Source: Variovorax paradoxus (GTDB lineage Bacteria; Pseudomonadota; Gammaproteobacteria; Burkholderiales; Burkholderiaceae_C). From it: a DNA stretch of 64,000 nt. Position numbers and translations under genes: made by a program. The stretch covers positions 2,480,001 through 2,544,000 of the forward strand of contig NZ_JAUSXL010000002.1 of NCBI RefSeq assembly GCF_030815975.1, in the 5' to 3' direction. Under the pieces are notes generated by a model. It did no database searches, was not told where the DNA came from, and saw only the letters and a program-made list of their open reading frames with translations. This document shows, in pieces, positions 41,680 through 60,228 of this stretch. Within the stretch, counting starts at the first letter, position 1; every line of letters begins with the position of its first letter.

Positions 41680-42738
41680 ATGACAGACCGCTCCCCCCTC
41701 GTCGACCTGCGCAGCGACACCGTCACGCAACCCACCCCGGCGATGCGCGAGGCCATGATGGCGGCGCCGCTCGGCGACGACGTCTTCGGCACCGATCCGA
41801 GCGTCAACGCGCTGCAGGAGAAGATCGCCGCGCTGCTGGGTTTCGAGGCGGCGCTGCTGGTGCCGACCGGCACGCAGAGCAACCTGTGCGCGATCCTCTC
41901 GCACTGCGGCCGCGGCGACGAGTACATCGTCGGCCAGCAGGCGCACAGCTACCGCTGGGAAGGCGGCGGCGCCGCGGTGTTCGGCAGCGTGCAGCCGCAA
42001 CCGCTCGACCATGCCCCCGACGGCACGCTGCCGCTCGCGCAGATCGAAGCCGCCATCAAGCCCGACGACGCGCACTTCGCGCGCACGCGGCTTTTGGCGC
42101 TGGAGAACACGCTGGGCGGCAAGCTGCTGCCGTTCGAATACGTGCAGGCGGCAACGGACTTGGCGAAAAGCAAGGGGCTGCAGCGGCACCTCGATGGCGC
42201 GCGGCTTTTCAATGCCGCCACGGCGCAGGCGGCGCAGAACAGGCATGGCGACGTGCGCCCCGAGGCGTGCCGCATCGCCCAGTGCTTCGACAGCGTGTCG
42301 GTCTGCTTCAGCAAGGGCCTGGGCGCGCCGATCGGATCGGCGCTGGTCGGTTCGCGCGAATTCATCGCGCGGGCGCACCGCATCCGCAAGATGGCGGGCG
42401 GCGGCATGCGGCAGGCGGGCCTGCTCGCAGCGGCCGCTTCGCATGCGCTCGACCATCACATCGACCGGCTCGCCGACGACCATGCACTCGCCCAGCGCCT
42501 GGCGCAGGGGCTCGAAGGCATCGAGGGCCTGAAGGTCGAGGCGCCGCACACGAACATCGTGTTCGTGGACCTCACGGGCGCCGCGCAGGCGCGTTCTCCG
42601 GAACTGCTCGCGAGCCTCAACGGGCAGGGCATTCTCGCCACCGGGCTCTATCGCCTTCGCTTCGTGACGCACCTCGATGTCGATGCGGCCGGCGTGGACC
42701 GCGCCGTTGCGGCCATCCGCGGTTTCTTCAACGCCTGA
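41680..42738 (+). CDS. ltaE: Low-specificity L-threonine aldolase
   Basis: The 352-residue PLP enzyme cleaves L-threonine or allo-threonine to glycine and acetaldehyde. It shows [19 protein letters not shown] at the start, [29 protein letters not shown], the Asp-Arg pair in [10 protein letters not shown] and the PLP-binding Lys in [13 protein letters not shown] (about residue 212). It sits 7 bp after trpG, in line with the trp genes, but has no known step in tryptophan synthesis. With the exporter that follows it may form a small amino-acid module. Confidence 0.92.
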   Translation: MTDRSPLVDLRSDTVTQPTPAMREAMMAAPLGDDVFGTDPSVNALQEKIAALLGFEAALLVPTGTQSNLCAILSHCGRGDEYIVGQQAHSYRWEGGGAAVFGSVQPQPLDHAPDGTLPLAQIEAAIKPDDAHFARTRLLALENTLGGKLLPFEYVQAATDLAKSKGLQRHLDGARLFNAATAQAAQNRHGDVRPEACRIAQCFDSVSVCFSKGLGAPIGSALVGSREFIARAHRIRKMAGGGMRQAGLLAAAASHALDHHIDRLADDHALAQRLAQGLEGIEGLKVEAPHTNIVFVDLTGAAQARSPELLASLNGQGILATGLYRLRFVTHLDVDAAGVDRAVAAIRGFFNA

Positions 42739-42756
42739 ACCTCAAGGAGCTGTGCG

Positions 42757-43416
42757 ATGCCCGATCTTCCGCATCTGCTCGCTTTCATCGCCGCCGGCTG
42801 GCTGCTGAACCTGACGCCGGGGCCCGACGTGCTCTACATCGTCGCCAACTCGCTGCGCTCCGGCGTGCGCGCGGGCATCGTCGGCGGCTTCGGCATTCTC
42901 ACTGGCTGCTTCGTCCACATCTTCGCGGCGGCGGTCGGCGTCGGCACGCTGCTGGCCACCTCGGCGGCCGCCTTCACGGTGCTCAAGTACGTCGGTGCGG
43001 CCTACCTGCTGTACCTTGGCGTGCGCATGGTGTTCTCGCGCGCCAAGGCGCCGGCCGATCTGCAGCAGGCGGCCGCCGCGCCGGACGAACGCGGGCTCAA
43101 GGGCATCTTTCTGGGCGGCTTCTGGACCAATGTGCTGAACCCCAAGGTCGCCTTGTTCTTCCTGGCCTTCGTGCCGCAGTTCATCGCGCCGGACGCCGAC
43201 AACAAGGGCCTGTATTTCGTGCTGCTGGGCGTGCTGTTCAACCTGAATTCCATTCCCGTCATCGTGGGATGGGCCGCGTTCGCCGGCTGGATGGCGCGCA
43301 GGAGCGCCGTGCAGAAGGGCATGCACTGGCTCGACCGCGCGGCCGGCGTGTTGTTCATCGGCTTCGGCCTCAAGCTTGCATTCACGGACGCGCCGGCCGG
43401 CCGCGTCGGCCCCTGA
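42757..43416 (+). CDS. LysE/RhtB-family amino-acid exporter
   Basis: The 219-residue inner-membrane protein has about six hydrophobic helices. The family motif near the start is [20 protein letters not shown], followed by [30 protein letters not shown] and [15 protein letters not shown]. Such proteins export neutral or basic amino acids or homoserine lactones. AAGGAG precedes the ATG. It lies between ltaE and trpD in the same direction; export of threonine-type substrates would fit its neighbour, but the substrate is unproven. Confidence 0.9.
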   Translation: MPDLPHLLAFIAAGWLLNLTPGPDVLYIVANSLRSGVRAGIVGGFGILTGCFVHIFAAAVGVGTLLATSAAAFTVLKYVGAAYLLYLGVRMVFSRAKAPADLQQAAAAPDERGLKGIFLGGFWTNVLNPKVALFFLAFVPQFIAPDADNKGLYFVLLGVLFNLNSIPVIVGWAAFAGWMARRSAVQKGMHWLDRAAGVLFIGFGLKLAFTDAPAGRVGP

Positions 43417-43436
43417 AAACACCGAGGAGACTCCCC

Positions 43437-44462
43437 ATGATCACCCCCCAGGAAGCACTGCAGCGCACCATCGAGCACCGCGAGGTGTTCCACGACGAGA
43501 TGCTGCACATCGTGCGGCTCATCATGAGCGGCGAATGTTCGCCAGTGATGATGGCGGCGCTGATCACCGGCCTGCGCGTCAAGAAGGAAACCATCGGCGA
43601 GATCACCGCGGCCGCACAGGTGATGCGCGAGGTGTCGACCAAGGTGCCCGTGAAGGACACCACGCATCTGGTCGACATCGTCGGCACCGGCGGCGACGGC
43701 TCGCACACCTTCAACATCTCGACCTGCTCCATGTTCGTTGCGGCCGCGGCGGGCGCCAAGGTCAGCAAGCACGGCGGGCGCAGCGTGTCGAGCAAGTCGG
43801 GCAGTGCCGACGTGCTGGAGTCGCTGGGCGTCAACATCAACCTGCAGCCCGAGCAGATCGCGCGCTCCATCGAGCAGGTGGGCATCGGCTTCATGTTCGC
43901 GCCCAATCACCATCCGGCCATGAAGAACGTCGCGCCGGTGCGGAAGGAACTGGGCATCAAGACCATCTTCAACATCCTCGGGCCGCTGACCAATCCGGCC
44001 GGCGCGCCGAACATCCTGATGGGCGTGTTCCACCCCGACCTGGTGGGCATCCAGGTGCGCGCATTGCAGCGCCTGGGCACCGAGCACGCGATGGTGGTGT
44101 ATGGGCGCGACGGCATGGACGAGATCTCGCTCGGCGCCGCCACCATGGTGGGCGAACTCAAGGACGGCGAGATACGCGAGTACGAACTGCATCCCGAGGA
44201 CTTCGGCTTTGCCATGTCGAGCAACCGCGTGCTGCGCGTGGAAACGCCCGAGCAATCGAAGACCATGCTGCTCGGTGTGCTCGACAATCAGGCCGGCCCG
44301 GCGCTCGACATCGTGCTGCTCAATGCCGGCGCGGCCTTGTATGCCGCCAATGTGACCGATTCGATCGCCGCGGGCATCGAGCGCGCGCGCGAAGCCGTGG
44401 CATCGGGCGCGGCTCGCGCCAAGCTGGCCGAGCTGGTCCAGGCCTCCACGGCCGCGGCGTGA
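43437..44462 (+). CDS. trpD: Anthranilate phosphoribosyltransferase
   Basis: The 341-residue enzyme transfers ribose-5-phosphate from PRPP to anthranilate. The start at 43437 has GAGGAGA upstream. PRPP/Mg sites [15 protein letters not shown] and [18 protein letters not shown], the anthranilate-binding [20 protein letters not shown] and the tail [11 protein letters not shown] are all present. It is separated from trpG by ltaE and the exporter gene, and is 29 bp from trpC. Confidence 0.96.
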   Translation: MITPQEALQRTIEHREVFHDEMLHIVRLIMSGECSPVMMAALITGLRVKKETIGEITAAAQVMREVSTKVPVKDTTHLVDIVGTGGDGSHTFNISTCSMFVAAAAGAKVSKHGGRSVSSKSGSADVLESLGVNINLQPEQIARSIEQVGIGFMFAPNHHPAMKNVAPVRKELGIKTIFNILGPLTNPAGAPNILMGVFHPDLVGIQVRALQRLGTEHAMVVYGRDGMDEISLGAATMVGELKDGEIREYELHPEDFGFAMSSNRVLRVETPEQSKTMLLGVLDNQAGPALDIVLLNAGAALYAANVTDSIAAGIERAREAVASGAARAKLAELVQASTAAA

Positions 44463-44491
44463 AGCAGGAAAACAGCCAGGAACGCAGAAAA

Positions 44492-45292
44492 ATGTCCGAC
44501 ATCCTCGACAAGATCATTGCCGTCAAGCGGCAGGAAATTGCTGCAGCGCAGAAGAGAAGCCCGCTCGAAGCCGTGCGCTTCGACGCCGAGAGCCGCGTGC
44601 TGACGCGCGATTTCGAGGGCGCGCTGCGCGCCAAGATCGCCGCCGGTCACGCCGCCGTGATCGCCGAAGTCAAGAAAGCCAGCCCGAGCAAGGGCGTGCT
44701 GCGCGAGGACTTCATTCCGGCCGACATCGCGCAGAGCTATGCCGAAGGCGACGGCCAGATCAGCGCCGCCTGCCTCTCGGTGCTGACCGACAAGCAGTTC
44801 TTCCAGGGCGGCGTCGATTACCTCAAGCAAGCCCGCGCCTCGTGCGACCTGCCGGTGCTGCGCAAGGACTTCATCGTCGACGCCTACCAGGTGTACGAAT
44901 CGCGCGCGATGGGCGCCGATGCCGTCCTGTTGATCGCCGCTGTCCTCGACGATGCGCAGATGAAGGACTACGAAGCCATTGCGCGCGGGCTCGGCATGGC
45001 GGTGCTGGTCGAAGTGCACGACGCGGCCGAACTCGAACGCGCGCTCGGCCTCAAGACGCCGCTCATCGGCGTGAACAACCGCAACCTGCGCAATTTCGAG
45101 GTGTCGATCCAGGCCACCATCGACCTGCTGCCCAGGCTGCCGGCCGACCGGCTGGCCGTCACCGAATCGGGCATCGCCACGCGCGAGGACGTGGCAACGC
45201 TGCGCGCGGCCGGCGTTCACGCCTTCCTGGTCGGCGAAGCCTTCATGCGTGCCAAGGAACCCGGCGAGGCGCTCGCTGCATTGTTCAAATGA
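44492..45292 (+). CDS. trpC: Indole-3-glycerol phosphate synthase
   Basis: The 266-residue TIM-barrel enzyme converts CdRP to indole-3-glycerol phosphate. Catalytic segments are [45 protein letters not shown] and AVTESGI. Length is normal and it is not fused to TrpF. The ATG is at 44492. Its stop overlaps the ung start (ATGA). trpF, trpB and trpA are not in the window, as is usual in betaproteobacteria, where they form a separate cluster. Confidence 0.96.
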   Translation: MSDILDKIIAVKRQEIAAAQKRSPLEAVRFDAESRVLTRDFEGALRAKIAAGHAAVIAEVKKASPSKGVLREDFIPADIAQSYAEGDGQISAACLSVLTDKQFFQGGVDYLKQARASCDLPVLRKDFIVDAYQVYESRAMGADAVLLIAAVLDDAQMKDYEAIARGLGMAVLVEVHDAAELERALGLKTPLIGVNNRNLRNFEVSIQATIDLLPRLPADRLAVTESGIATREDVATLRAAGVHAFLVGEAFMRAKEPGEALAALFK

Positions 45293-46008
45293 ACCGGCCC
45301 GATCAGCTGGCGAGCAGCGATCCCGCCGATTGGCCCGTCGCACCAGGCTGGCAGCCGCTGGTGGACGGCTTCTTTGCCGGCATCGTGGGGCAGAAGCTGC
45401 GCAGCTTCCTGCGCGAGCGCCTCGACGCGGGCGCGGTCATCTTCCCGCCGCAGCCGCTGCGGGCACTGGAACTGACGCCGCCCGACGAAGTGCGCGTCGT
45501 CATCCTGGGGCAGGACCCGTACCACGGCCGTGGCCAGGCGGAAGGGCTTGCGTTCTCCGTGGCGTCCGGCGTGGCGCTGCCGCCGTCGCTGCGCAACATC
45601 TTCAAGGAACTGCAGCGCGACCTTGGAACGCCCCCGCCGCCGTTTCCGAATCCTGGCGGCAGCCTGGTGAAATGGGCGACCCACGGCGTGCTGCTGCTCA
45701 ACACCTGCCTCACGGTCGAGGAAGGGCTGCCGGCCAGCCATTCGGGCCGCGGCTGGGAGGTGCTGACCGACGCCGTGATCCGCCATGTATCCGACGGTGC
45801 CAAACCCGTTGTTTTTATGCTCTGGGGCTCGCATGCGCAAAGTAAGCGCGCGTTGATCGACATTGGCCGCCATAAGGTGCTGATGTCGAATCATCCGTCG
45901 CCGCTTTCCGCCCTGCGCCCGCCGGTTCCGTTCATCGGTTGCGGCCATTTCGGCGAGGCGCGCGCATGGCGGCTGGCGCAGCAGCCGGACGGCGGAATTC
46001 ACGGATAA
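45289..46008 (+). CDS. ung: Uracil-DNA glycosylase
   Basis: The 239-residue enzyme removes uracil from DNA. The catalytic water-activating motif [18 protein letters not shown], the [12 protein letters not shown] segment and the DNA-intercalating/His motif HPSPLSALR are all intact. The start overlaps trpC by 4 bp, so it is probably cotranscribed with the trp genes. The gene ends about 90 bp before tRNA-Tyr with no clear terminator between. Confidence 0.95.
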   Translation: MNRPDQLASSDPADWPVAPGWQPLVDGFFAGIVGQKLRSFLRERLDAGAVIFPPQPLRALELTPPDEVRVVILGQDPYHGRGQAEGLAFSVASGVALPPSLRNIFKELQRDLGTPPPPFPNPGGSLVKWATHGVLLLNTCLTVEEGLPASHSGRGWEVLTDAVIRHVSDGAKPVVFMLWGSHAQSKRALIDIGRHKVLMSNHPSPLSALRPPVPFIGCGHFGEARAWRLAQQPDGGIHG

Positions 46009-46058
46009 TGCCGGCTGTTCCGCCTCGTGCAGTTCCCCCGCATCTTCTTGGTGCTGAG

Positions 46059-46088
46059 TTCTGCGTAGTCACAAAACCGTGCTATATT
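46059..46088 (+). promoter_or_regulatory. Predicted promoter of the tRNA-tuf operon
   Basis: A good -10 TATATT (46083-46088) with a weak -35 TTCTGC (46059-46064, 18-base spacer) and a GC-rich stretch before the expected start near 46095. A GC-rich discriminator is typical of stringently controlled stable-RNA promoters. Confidence 0.5.
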
Positions 46089-46100
46089 TCGAGGTTCGCC

Positions 46101-46186
46101 GGAGAGGTGGCCGAGTGGTTAATGGCAGCAGACTGTAAATCTGCCCTCTTACGAGTACGCTGGTTCGAATCCAGCCCTCTCCACCA
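46101..46186 (+). tRNA. tRNA-Tyr (GUA)
   Basis: An 86-base class II tRNA including the encoded CCA. The acceptor stem GGAGAGG (46101-46107) pairs with CCTCTCC (46176-46182). The anticodon GTA is at 46135-46137 in the loop CTGTAAA, followed by a long variable arm typical of bacterial tRNA-Tyr and the TTCGAAT T-loop. Confidence 0.97.
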
Positions 46187-46252
46187 GCGATGAATTTGGT
46201 TTCTAAGAGCGATTGGATCTAGCGCTTTGGGTGCCCTTGGAGTGCCCCCGAT

Positions 46253-46326
46253 GCGGGAGTAGTTCAATGGTAGAACCCCAGCCTTCCAAGCTGATGACGC
46301 GGGTTCGATTCCCGTCTCCCGCTCCA
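46253..46326 (+). tRNA. tRNA-Gly (UCC)
   Basis: A 74-base tRNA with acceptor GCGGGAG (46253-46259) pairing with CTCCCGC (46316-46322), anticodon TCC at 46285-46287 and an encoded CCA. It lies between tRNA-Tyr and tRNA-Thr, the order also known from E. coli upstream of tufB. Confidence 0.97.
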
Positions 46327-46367
46327 GAGACCCGGTTCGGCGCCGGAAGCGATTGGTTAGACAAAAA

Positions 46368-46442
46368 GCCCTTTTGGCTCAGTGGTAGAGCACCCCCTTG
46401 GTAAGGGGGAGGTCGCGGGTCCGATTCCCGCAAAGGGCACCA
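46368..46442 (+). tRNA. tRNA-Thr (GGU)
   Basis: A 75-base tRNA with acceptor GCCCTTT (46368-46374) pairing with AAAGGGC (46432-46438), anticodon GGT at 46400-46402 on a CCCCC/GGGGG stem and an encoded CCA. tuf follows 73 bp later. Confidence 0.97.
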
Positions 46443-46450
46443 GTTTCTGG

Positions 46451-46476
46451 GGGTTGCAACGGCAGGTTTGCAACCC
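46451..46476 (+). other. Hairpin between tRNA-Thr and tuf
   Basis: GGGTTGCAA (46451-46459) pairs with TTGCAACCC (46468-46476) over an 8-base loop. A T-run occurs only 17 bases later, so this is more likely a processing or stability element than a terminator. Confidence 0.45.
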
Positions 46477-46515
46477 ATCTGCATACGTTGAAATCGTTTT
46501 TTTCGGAGTCGAAAA

Positions 46516-47709
<1,194 letters not shown>

Positions 47710-47728
47710 GCCGAGTAAAGAGTACCGG

Positions 47729-47804
47729 AGGGGTATAGCTCAATTGGCAGAGCGTCGGTCTCCAAAACCGAAGGTTGTAGGTTCGATTCCTACTGCCCCT
47801 GCCA
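47729..47804 (+). tRNA. tRNA-Trp (CCA)
   Basis: A 76-base tRNA with acceptor AGGGGTA (47729-47735) pairing with TGCCCCT (47794-47800), anticodon CCA at 47762-47764 in the loop CTCCAAA and an encoded CCA. It lies between tuf and secE. Confidence 0.97.
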
Positions 47805-47827
47805 CCTAGGTGGCACCTCCGAAAAAA

Positions 47828-47913
47828 GCCCGTCGTTGACCCGATGGGAGGCTAAAAAAAGACCATCGTTGACCCGATGGAAGGCTAAAAAAGCCCATCG
47901 TGACCCGATGGGC
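47828..47913 (+). repeat. Three tandem hairpin repeats between tRNA-Trp and secE
   Basis: Three units of about 32 bases each form a stem-loop with a TTGACC- or TGACC-type loop. Unit 1 pairs CCCGTCG (47829-47835) with CGATGGG (47842-47848). Unit 2 pairs CCATCG (47863-47868) with CGATGG (47875-47880). Unit 3 pairs GCCCATCG (47893-47900) with CGATGGGC (47906-47913). Units are joined by AGGCTAAAAAA. Followed by T-poor sequence on the plus strand, they have A-runs before each stem, so on the minus strand they would look like terminators. Confidence 0.7.
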
Positions 47914-47975
47914 TTCGGCGTCTCAAGAAGGCGCATTGAATTGAAGGCCGAAAGGCCACAGGAAATCAGCCAAAC

Positions 47976-48359
47976 ATGGCCACTTCTCAAATCGAAACCG
48001 TGAGCACGGGAGCCGACAAGGCCAAATTGGCCGCGTCGGTGGTGCTGGCAGTGGGCGCCATCGTGGCGTTCTACCTGCTGGCGCGCCAGGGCTCGCTGGT
48101 GCAATGGGCTGCGCTGCTGGTCGGCCTGGCCGCGGCCGTGGGCGCCTTCGGCAGTTCGGAGAATGGCCGCCAGCTGTGGGCTTTCGGCCGCGACTCGTGG
48201 CGCGAGGTCAAGAAGGTCGTCTGGCCGACCCGCAAGGAAGCAATGCAGATGACGGCTTACGTGTTTGCCTTCGTGGCAGTCATGTCCGTCTTCCTCTGGC
48301 TCACCGACAAGACGCTCGAATGGGTGTTTTTCGACCTCATTCTGGGCTGGAGAAAATAA
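47976..48359 (+). CDS. secE: Preprotein translocase subunit SecE
   Basis: The 127-residue inner-membrane protein has three hydrophobic helices (LAASVVLAVGAIVAFYLLA, WAALLVGLAAAVGAFG and YVFAFVAVMSVFLWLTD) and the conserved amphipathic SWREVKKVVWPTRKEAMQMT between the second and third. It forms SecYEG with SecY and SecG. The stop abuts the nusG ATG (TAAATG). Its position between tRNA-Trp and nusG is the conserved bacterial order. Confidence 0.96.
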   Translation: MATSQIETVSTGADKAKLAASVVLAVGAIVAFYLLARQGSLVQWAALLVGLAAAVGAFGSSENGRQLWAFGRDSWREVKKVVWPTRKEAMQMTAYVFAFVAVMSVFLWLTDKTLEWVFFDLILGWRK

Positions 48360-48980
48360 ATGACCGCTGATCCAGTGAACGCAGTTGACACCACGCCGGG
48401 CGCGCCCGAGGAAGAAAGCACCTCCGTGCTGGCTCCCGCCGCCAACCCCGATCTGCGTTGGTACGTGGTGCATGCCTATTCGGGCATGGAAAAGGCCGTC
48501 GAGCGCAACATCATCGAGCGCATCAACCGCGCCGGCATGCAGGACAAGTTCGGCCGCATCCTGGTGCCGACCGAAGAAGTGGTCGAGATCAAGAACGGCC
48601 AGAAGCGCACCACCGAGCGCCGCTTCTTCCCCGGCTACGTGCTGGTCGAAATGATCATGGACGACGAGAGCTGGCACCTGGTGAAGCACACCAACAAGGT
48701 GACGGGTTTCGTGGGCGGCGCCAAGAACCGTCCGGCTCCGATCTCGCAGAAAGAGGTCGAGGGCATCGTCAGCCAGATGCAGCAGGGCACCGAGAAGCCG
48801 CGCCACAAGGTCGAGTTCACCGTGGGCGAATTCGTGCGCGTCAAGGAAGGCCCGTTCACCGACTTCAATGGCACGGTGGAAGACGTCAACTACGAGAAGA
48901 GCAAGGTCAGCGTGTCGGTCATGATCTTCGGCCGCGCGACGCCTGTGGAGCTCGAATTCAGCCAGGTCGAGAAGACCTGA
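48360..48980 (+). CDS. nusG: Transcription termination/antitermination factor NusG
   Basis: The 206-residue NusG has an N-terminal NGN domain ([42 protein letters not shown]) and a C-terminal KOW domain ([19 protein letters not shown]). It links RNA polymerase to Rho or to ribosomes. An acidic/Thr N-terminal extension of about 25 residues precedes the NGN domain. It starts directly after the secE stop. Confidence 0.96.
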   Translation: MTADPVNAVDTTPGAPEEESTSVLAPAANPDLRWYVVHAYSGMEKAVERNIIERINRAGMQDKFGRILVPTEEVVEIKNGQKRTTERRFFPGYVLVEMIMDDESWHLVKHTNKVTGFVGGAKNRPAPISQKEVEGIVSQMQQGTEKPRHKVEFTVGEFVRVKEGPFTDFNGTVEDVNYEKSKVSVSVMIFGRATPVELEFSQVEKT

Positions 48981-49066
48981 GCCCCGCCGGTCCTCGGACC
49001 GGAACCATTTCCGGCTGCGCGTTGTCCGACTCGGCGCGCGGCCTTGATCGAAGAGTCGTTCAACCC

Positions 49067-49103
49067 CGGGGAGCTGCGGCGAAAGCCAAGGCGATATCAC
49101 CCG
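49067..49103 (+). promoter_or_regulatory. Possible L1-binding site in the rplK leader
   Basis: CGGG (49067-49070) can pair with CCCG (49100-49103), enclosing an inner GGC-GAAA-GCC hairpin (49078-49087) and the sequence GCGATATCAC. This arrangement resembles the L1 translational-control site in L11 leaders, which mimics the 23S rRNA site. It ends just before the rplK ribosome site AAGGAG. Confidence 0.4.
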
Positions 49104-49116
49104 CAAGGAGCAAAGC

Positions 49117-49548
49117 ATGGCGAAAAAAATCGTCGGCTTCATCAAGCTGCAAGTACCAGCTGGTAAGGCCAACCCGTCACCACCCATCGGTCCCGCACTG
49201 GGCCAGCGTGGTTTGAACATCATGGAGTTCTGCAAGGCGTTCAACGCGCAGACCCAGAGCGTTGAGCCTGGCCTGCCGCTGCCGGTGGTCATCACCGCGT
49301 TCGCTGACAAGAGCTTCACCTTCATCATCAAGACGCCCCCGGCGATCACCTTGATCAAGAAGGCCATCAAGCTGGACAAGGGCTCGGCCCGTCCGCACAC
49401 CGACAAGGTCGGCAAGATCACGCGTGCACAGCTCGAAGAGATCGCCAAGGCCAAGATGAAGGACCTGACTGCCGCCGACCTCGACGCAGCAGTTCGCACC
49501 ATCGCCGGCTCTGCCCGTTCGATGGGCGTGAATGTGGAGGGCGTGTAA
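49117..49548 (+). CDS. rplK: 50S ribosomal protein L11
   Basis: The 143-residue L11 begins [20 protein letters not shown], with the rRNA/thiostrepton-region [20 protein letters not shown] and the C-terminal [15 protein letters not shown]. It binds the GTPase-associated centre of 23S rRNA. The ATG follows AAGGAG. Its stop directly abuts the rplA ATG, so the two are coupled. Confidence 0.97.
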   Translation: MAKKIVGFIKLQVPAGKANPSPPIGPALGQRGLNIMEFCKAFNAQTQSVEPGLPLPVVITAFADKSFTFIIKTPPAITLIKKAIKLDKGSARPHTDKVGKITRAQLEEIAKAKMKDLTAADLDAAVRTIAGSARSMGVNVEGV

Positions 49549-50247
49549 ATGTCCAAGATCACCAAGAAGCAAAAAGCGCTCGCAGGCAAGGTCGACAGCA
49601 ACAAGCTGTACGCACTTGTCGAAGCCATCGGCCTCGTGAAGGAAGCCGCCACCGCCAAGTTCGACGAATCGATCGACGTGGCCGTGCAGCTCGGCATCGA
49701 CGCGAAGAAGTCGGACCAGGTCGTGCGTGGCGCCGTCGTGCTGCCCAACGGCACCGGCAAGACCAAGCGCGTGGCTGTGTTCGCCCAGGGCGCCAAGGCT
49801 GAAGAAGCCAAGGCCGCCGGCGCCGACATCGTCGGCATGGACGACCTGGCTGCGATGGTCAAGGCTGGCGACATGCCCTTCGACGTCGTCATTGCTGCCC
49901 CCGACGCCATGCGCGTGGTCGGTACGCTCGGCCAGATCCTCGGCCCGCGCGGCCTGATGCCCAACCCCAAGGTTGGCACCGTGACCCCGGACGTCGCCAC
50001 GGCCGTGAAGAACGCCAAGGCTGGCCAGGTCCAGTTCCGCGTCGACAAGGCCGGCATCATCCACGGCACGATCGGCCGCCGTTCGTTCGACACCGACAAG
50101 CTGCAAGGCAATCTGGTCGCGCTCATCGATGCGCTGGTCAAGGCCAAGCCGGCCACCAGCAAGGGCGTGTTCCTGCGCAAGGTGGCTGTGTCGTCGACCA
50201 TGGGTCTGGGTGTCCGCGTGGACACGCAAAGCATCTCGGCGAGCTGA
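49549..50247 (+). CDS. rplA: 50S ribosomal protein L1
   Basis: The 232-residue L1 has [18 protein letters not shown] at the start, [17 protein letters not shown], the signature [17 protein letters not shown] and the end [20 protein letters not shown]. It binds the 23S L1 stalk and in many bacteria represses its own rplK-rplA mRNA. The gene is followed by a 285-bp leader before rplJ. Confidence 0.97.
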   Translation: MSKITKKQKALAGKVDSNKLYALVEAIGLVKEAATAKFDESIDVAVQLGIDAKKSDQVVRGAVVLPNGTGKTKRVAVFAQGAKAEEAKAAGADIVGMDDLAAMVKAGDMPFDVVIAAPDAMRVVGTLGQILGPRGLMPNPKVGTVTPDVATAVKNAKAGQVQFRVDKAGIIHGTIGRRSFDTDKLQGNLVALIDALVKAKPATSKGVFLRKVAVSSTMGLGVRVDTQSISAS

Positions 50248-50532
50248 GAGATGTGAAGGCTTCGCTTCACTTGACGGTGAGCGAGGCGTGAATTGGCCCG
50301 GCTCCGAAAGGAGCGGGGCAAATGTGGTGGGTCGCGGCAGCTTCGGTTGCCGTGGGCCATCCAAGACCGCTGGTGTGCAGGGTGCCTGCACTTAATCGCC
50401 GGACCTTTTGTCCGGCAATCAGCGCAGATGGCGATCCCGCTGCAAGGAATTCGATTTTGTTCCTGACAGTTGGTCGCTGCATGAAGCGCGATCCGAGGCC
50501 CCGGCCGAAGATCGCATTAAAAGGAGTAGACC
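50248..50532 (+). promoter_or_regulatory. rplJ-rplL leader with several hairpins
   Basis: The 285-bp gap holds GTGAAG/CTTCAC (50253-50258 with 50265-50270), a GGCAGC-TTCG-GTTGCC stem and a strong GCCGGAC/GTCCGGC hairpin (50398-50404 with 50410-50416). L10-L12 complexes regulate rplJ translation through such a leader in other bacteria. AAAAGGAG precedes the TTG start. A promoter is likely but was not located. Confidence 0.5.
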
Positions 50533-51072
50533 TTGAGTCTGAATCGCAGTGAGAAAGAAGCGGTCATCAGTGATGTGACCAGCCTCGCCGCAAAAGCTCA
50601 AACGCTCGTGCTGGCGGAATACCGTGGCATCACGGTTGCCGATATGACCAAACTGCGTACTGAAGCACGCAGCAAGGGTGTGACTCTCAGTGTGTTCAAG
50701 AACACGCTGGCACGCCGTGCTGTGGCTGGTAGCGCATTCGAAGTCATTGGCGACCAGATGACCGGCCCGCTCATCTACGGCTTTTCCGAAGACGCAGTGG
50801 CCGCCGCCAAGGTGGTGGCCGACTTCGCGAAGACCAACGACAAGTTGGTGATTCGCGGTGGTGCGTTTGGCGGCAAGGTCCTGGACGTGAACGGCGTGAA
50901 GCAGCTCGCAAGCATCCCTTCGAAGGAAGTGCTGTTGGCGCAGTTGCTGGGCTTGATGCAATCCCCGATTTCCCGTACGGCACGCGTTCTCGCGGCGCTG
51001 GCCGCGAAGCGTGGCGAAGGCGCAGCACCCGCAGCCGATGCACCGGCAGAAGCCGAAGCGCAACCCGCATAA
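50533..51072 (+). CDS. rplJ: 50S ribosomal protein L10
   Basis: The 179-residue L10 starts at TTG (50533), placed eight bases after AAAAGGAG; the product begins [18 protein letters not shown], the usual N-terminus. [18 protein letters not shown] and the helical Ala-rich C-terminal tail, which binds L7/L12 dimers, are clear. No ATG alternative keeps the conserved start. TTG may lower initiation and help set the L10:L12 ratio (inference). Confidence 0.96.
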   Translation: MSLNRSEKEAVISDVTSLAAKAQTLVLAEYRGITVADMTKLRTEARSKGVTLSVFKNTLARRAVAGSAFEVIGDQMTGPLIYGFSEDAVAAAKVVADFAKTNDKLVIRGGAFGGKVLDVNGVKQLASIPSKEVLLAQLLGLMQSPISRTARVLAALAAKRGEGAAPAADAPAEAEAQPA

Positions 51073-51117
51073 GCGGCTTGCGTTTGAAATATTCAACCCA
51101 ATTGTTAGGAAACAAAA

Positions 51118-51489
51118 ATGGCATTCGATAAAGACGCATTTCTGACCGCGCTCGACAGCATGACGGTCCTGGAGCTCAACGAACTGGTGAAAGCCATCGA
51201 AGAGAAGTTTGGCGTGAGCGCTGCCGCCATGGCCGGCCCGGCTGCTGCCGGCCCCGCCGCTGCAGTGGCCGAAGAGCAAACCGAATTCAATGTCGTGCTG
51301 GCGGACGTCGGCGCGAACAAGGTTTCGGTCATCAAGGCCGTGCGCGAAATCACCGGCCTGGGCCTCAAAGAAGCCAAGGACCTGGTGGAAGCCGCTCCCA
51401 AGGCTGTCAAGGAAGCCCTGTCCAAGGCTGACGCTGAAGCCGCCAAGAAGAAGCTGGAAGAAGCCGGCGCCAAGGTGGAACTGAAGTAA
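51118..51489 (+). CDS. rplL: 50S ribosomal protein L7/L12
   Basis: The 123-residue stalk protein has the N-terminal dimerisation helices ([20 protein letters not shown]), an Ala/Gly/Pro hinge ([15 protein letters not shown]) and the C-terminal factor-binding domain ([40 protein letters not shown]). It recruits translation GTPases. GTTAGGAAAC precedes the ATG. Two hairpins, one terminator-like, lie before rpoB. Confidence 0.97.
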   Translation: MAFDKDAFLTALDSMTVLELNELVKAIEEKFGVSAAAMAGPAAAGPAAAVAEEQTEFNVVLADVGANKVSVIKAVREITGLGLKEAKDLVEAAPKAVKEALSKADAEAAKKKLEEAGAKVELK

Positions 51490-51505
51490 TTCAGTCCCCC
51501 TGGAG

Positions 51506-51536
51506 GGCTGGAGGTGCCTGAAAAGGCCCTCCAGCC
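51506..51536 (+). terminator. Hairpin after rplL (attenuator-like)
   Basis: GGCTGGAGG (51506-51514) pairs with CCTCCAGCC (51528-51536), and an inner GCCT-GAAA-AGGC stem closes it. Only TTTG follows. It may reduce transcription into rpoB or be an RNase processing site, as known between rplL and rpoB in E. coli. Confidence 0.6.
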
Positions 51537-51568
51537 TTTGCCGCTTTCAGAGCGCACCCAAAAACCGG

Positions 51569-51598
51569 CTTGATTGCCCACCGATCAAGGCGTTTTTT
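51569..51598 (+). terminator. Second terminator-like hairpin before rpoB
   Basis: CTTGAT (51569-51574) pairs with ATCAAG (51584-51589), followed by GCG and a six-T run (51593-51598). The stem is short, so termination is probably partial. The rest of the 262-bp gap holds no gene. Confidence 0.5.
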
Positions 51599-51751
51599 GA
51601 GTGTCTTCTGACCCCGACTGCAGAAGACCCCTTGGTTCGGGCGATGTGCAACGCATCGCTGTCCGCCAACGGCTGGTAGTGGCCAGCCGCCAAGCAGTGG
51701 TGCCTCGGCACTGCTGACAAGTCGCTGAAGATCTCAAGCTCCGGAGCTCTC

Positions 51752-55876
<4,125 letters not shown>

Positions 55877-55896
55877 GCAGACAAGGAAAGAGTCAC

Positions 55897-60126
<4,230 letters not shown>

Positions 60127-60160
60127 CTGGTTAGCATCACCGGCCATGACCGGTATCCGA

Positions 60161-60195
60161 CGCCCCCCGACCGCCTCCGGTTGGGGGGCGTTTTT
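60161..60195 (+). terminator. Rho-independent terminator after rpoC
   Basis: CGCCCCCCGACCG (60161-60173) pairs with CGGTTGGGGGGCG (60178-60190), a 13-bp stem with one or two G-U pairs and a CCTC loop, directly followed by TTTTT (60191-60195). This closes the rpoBC transcript. Confidence 0.92.
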
Positions 60196-60228
60196 CTTTG
60201 AGTTTTTTATTGCGAAGCGTTTTTGCCG

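Noticed and set aside
47828..47913. Three repeats considered as a short CRISPR array
   Set aside because: The linkers are A-rich and near-identical instead of unique spacers, the repeats are degenerate hairpins, and there are no cas genes.
47790..50391. Long minus-strand frames across secE, nusG, rplK and rplA
   Set aside because: Translation resembles no protein family and runs opposite to highly conserved genes with ribosome sites; treated as shadow frames.
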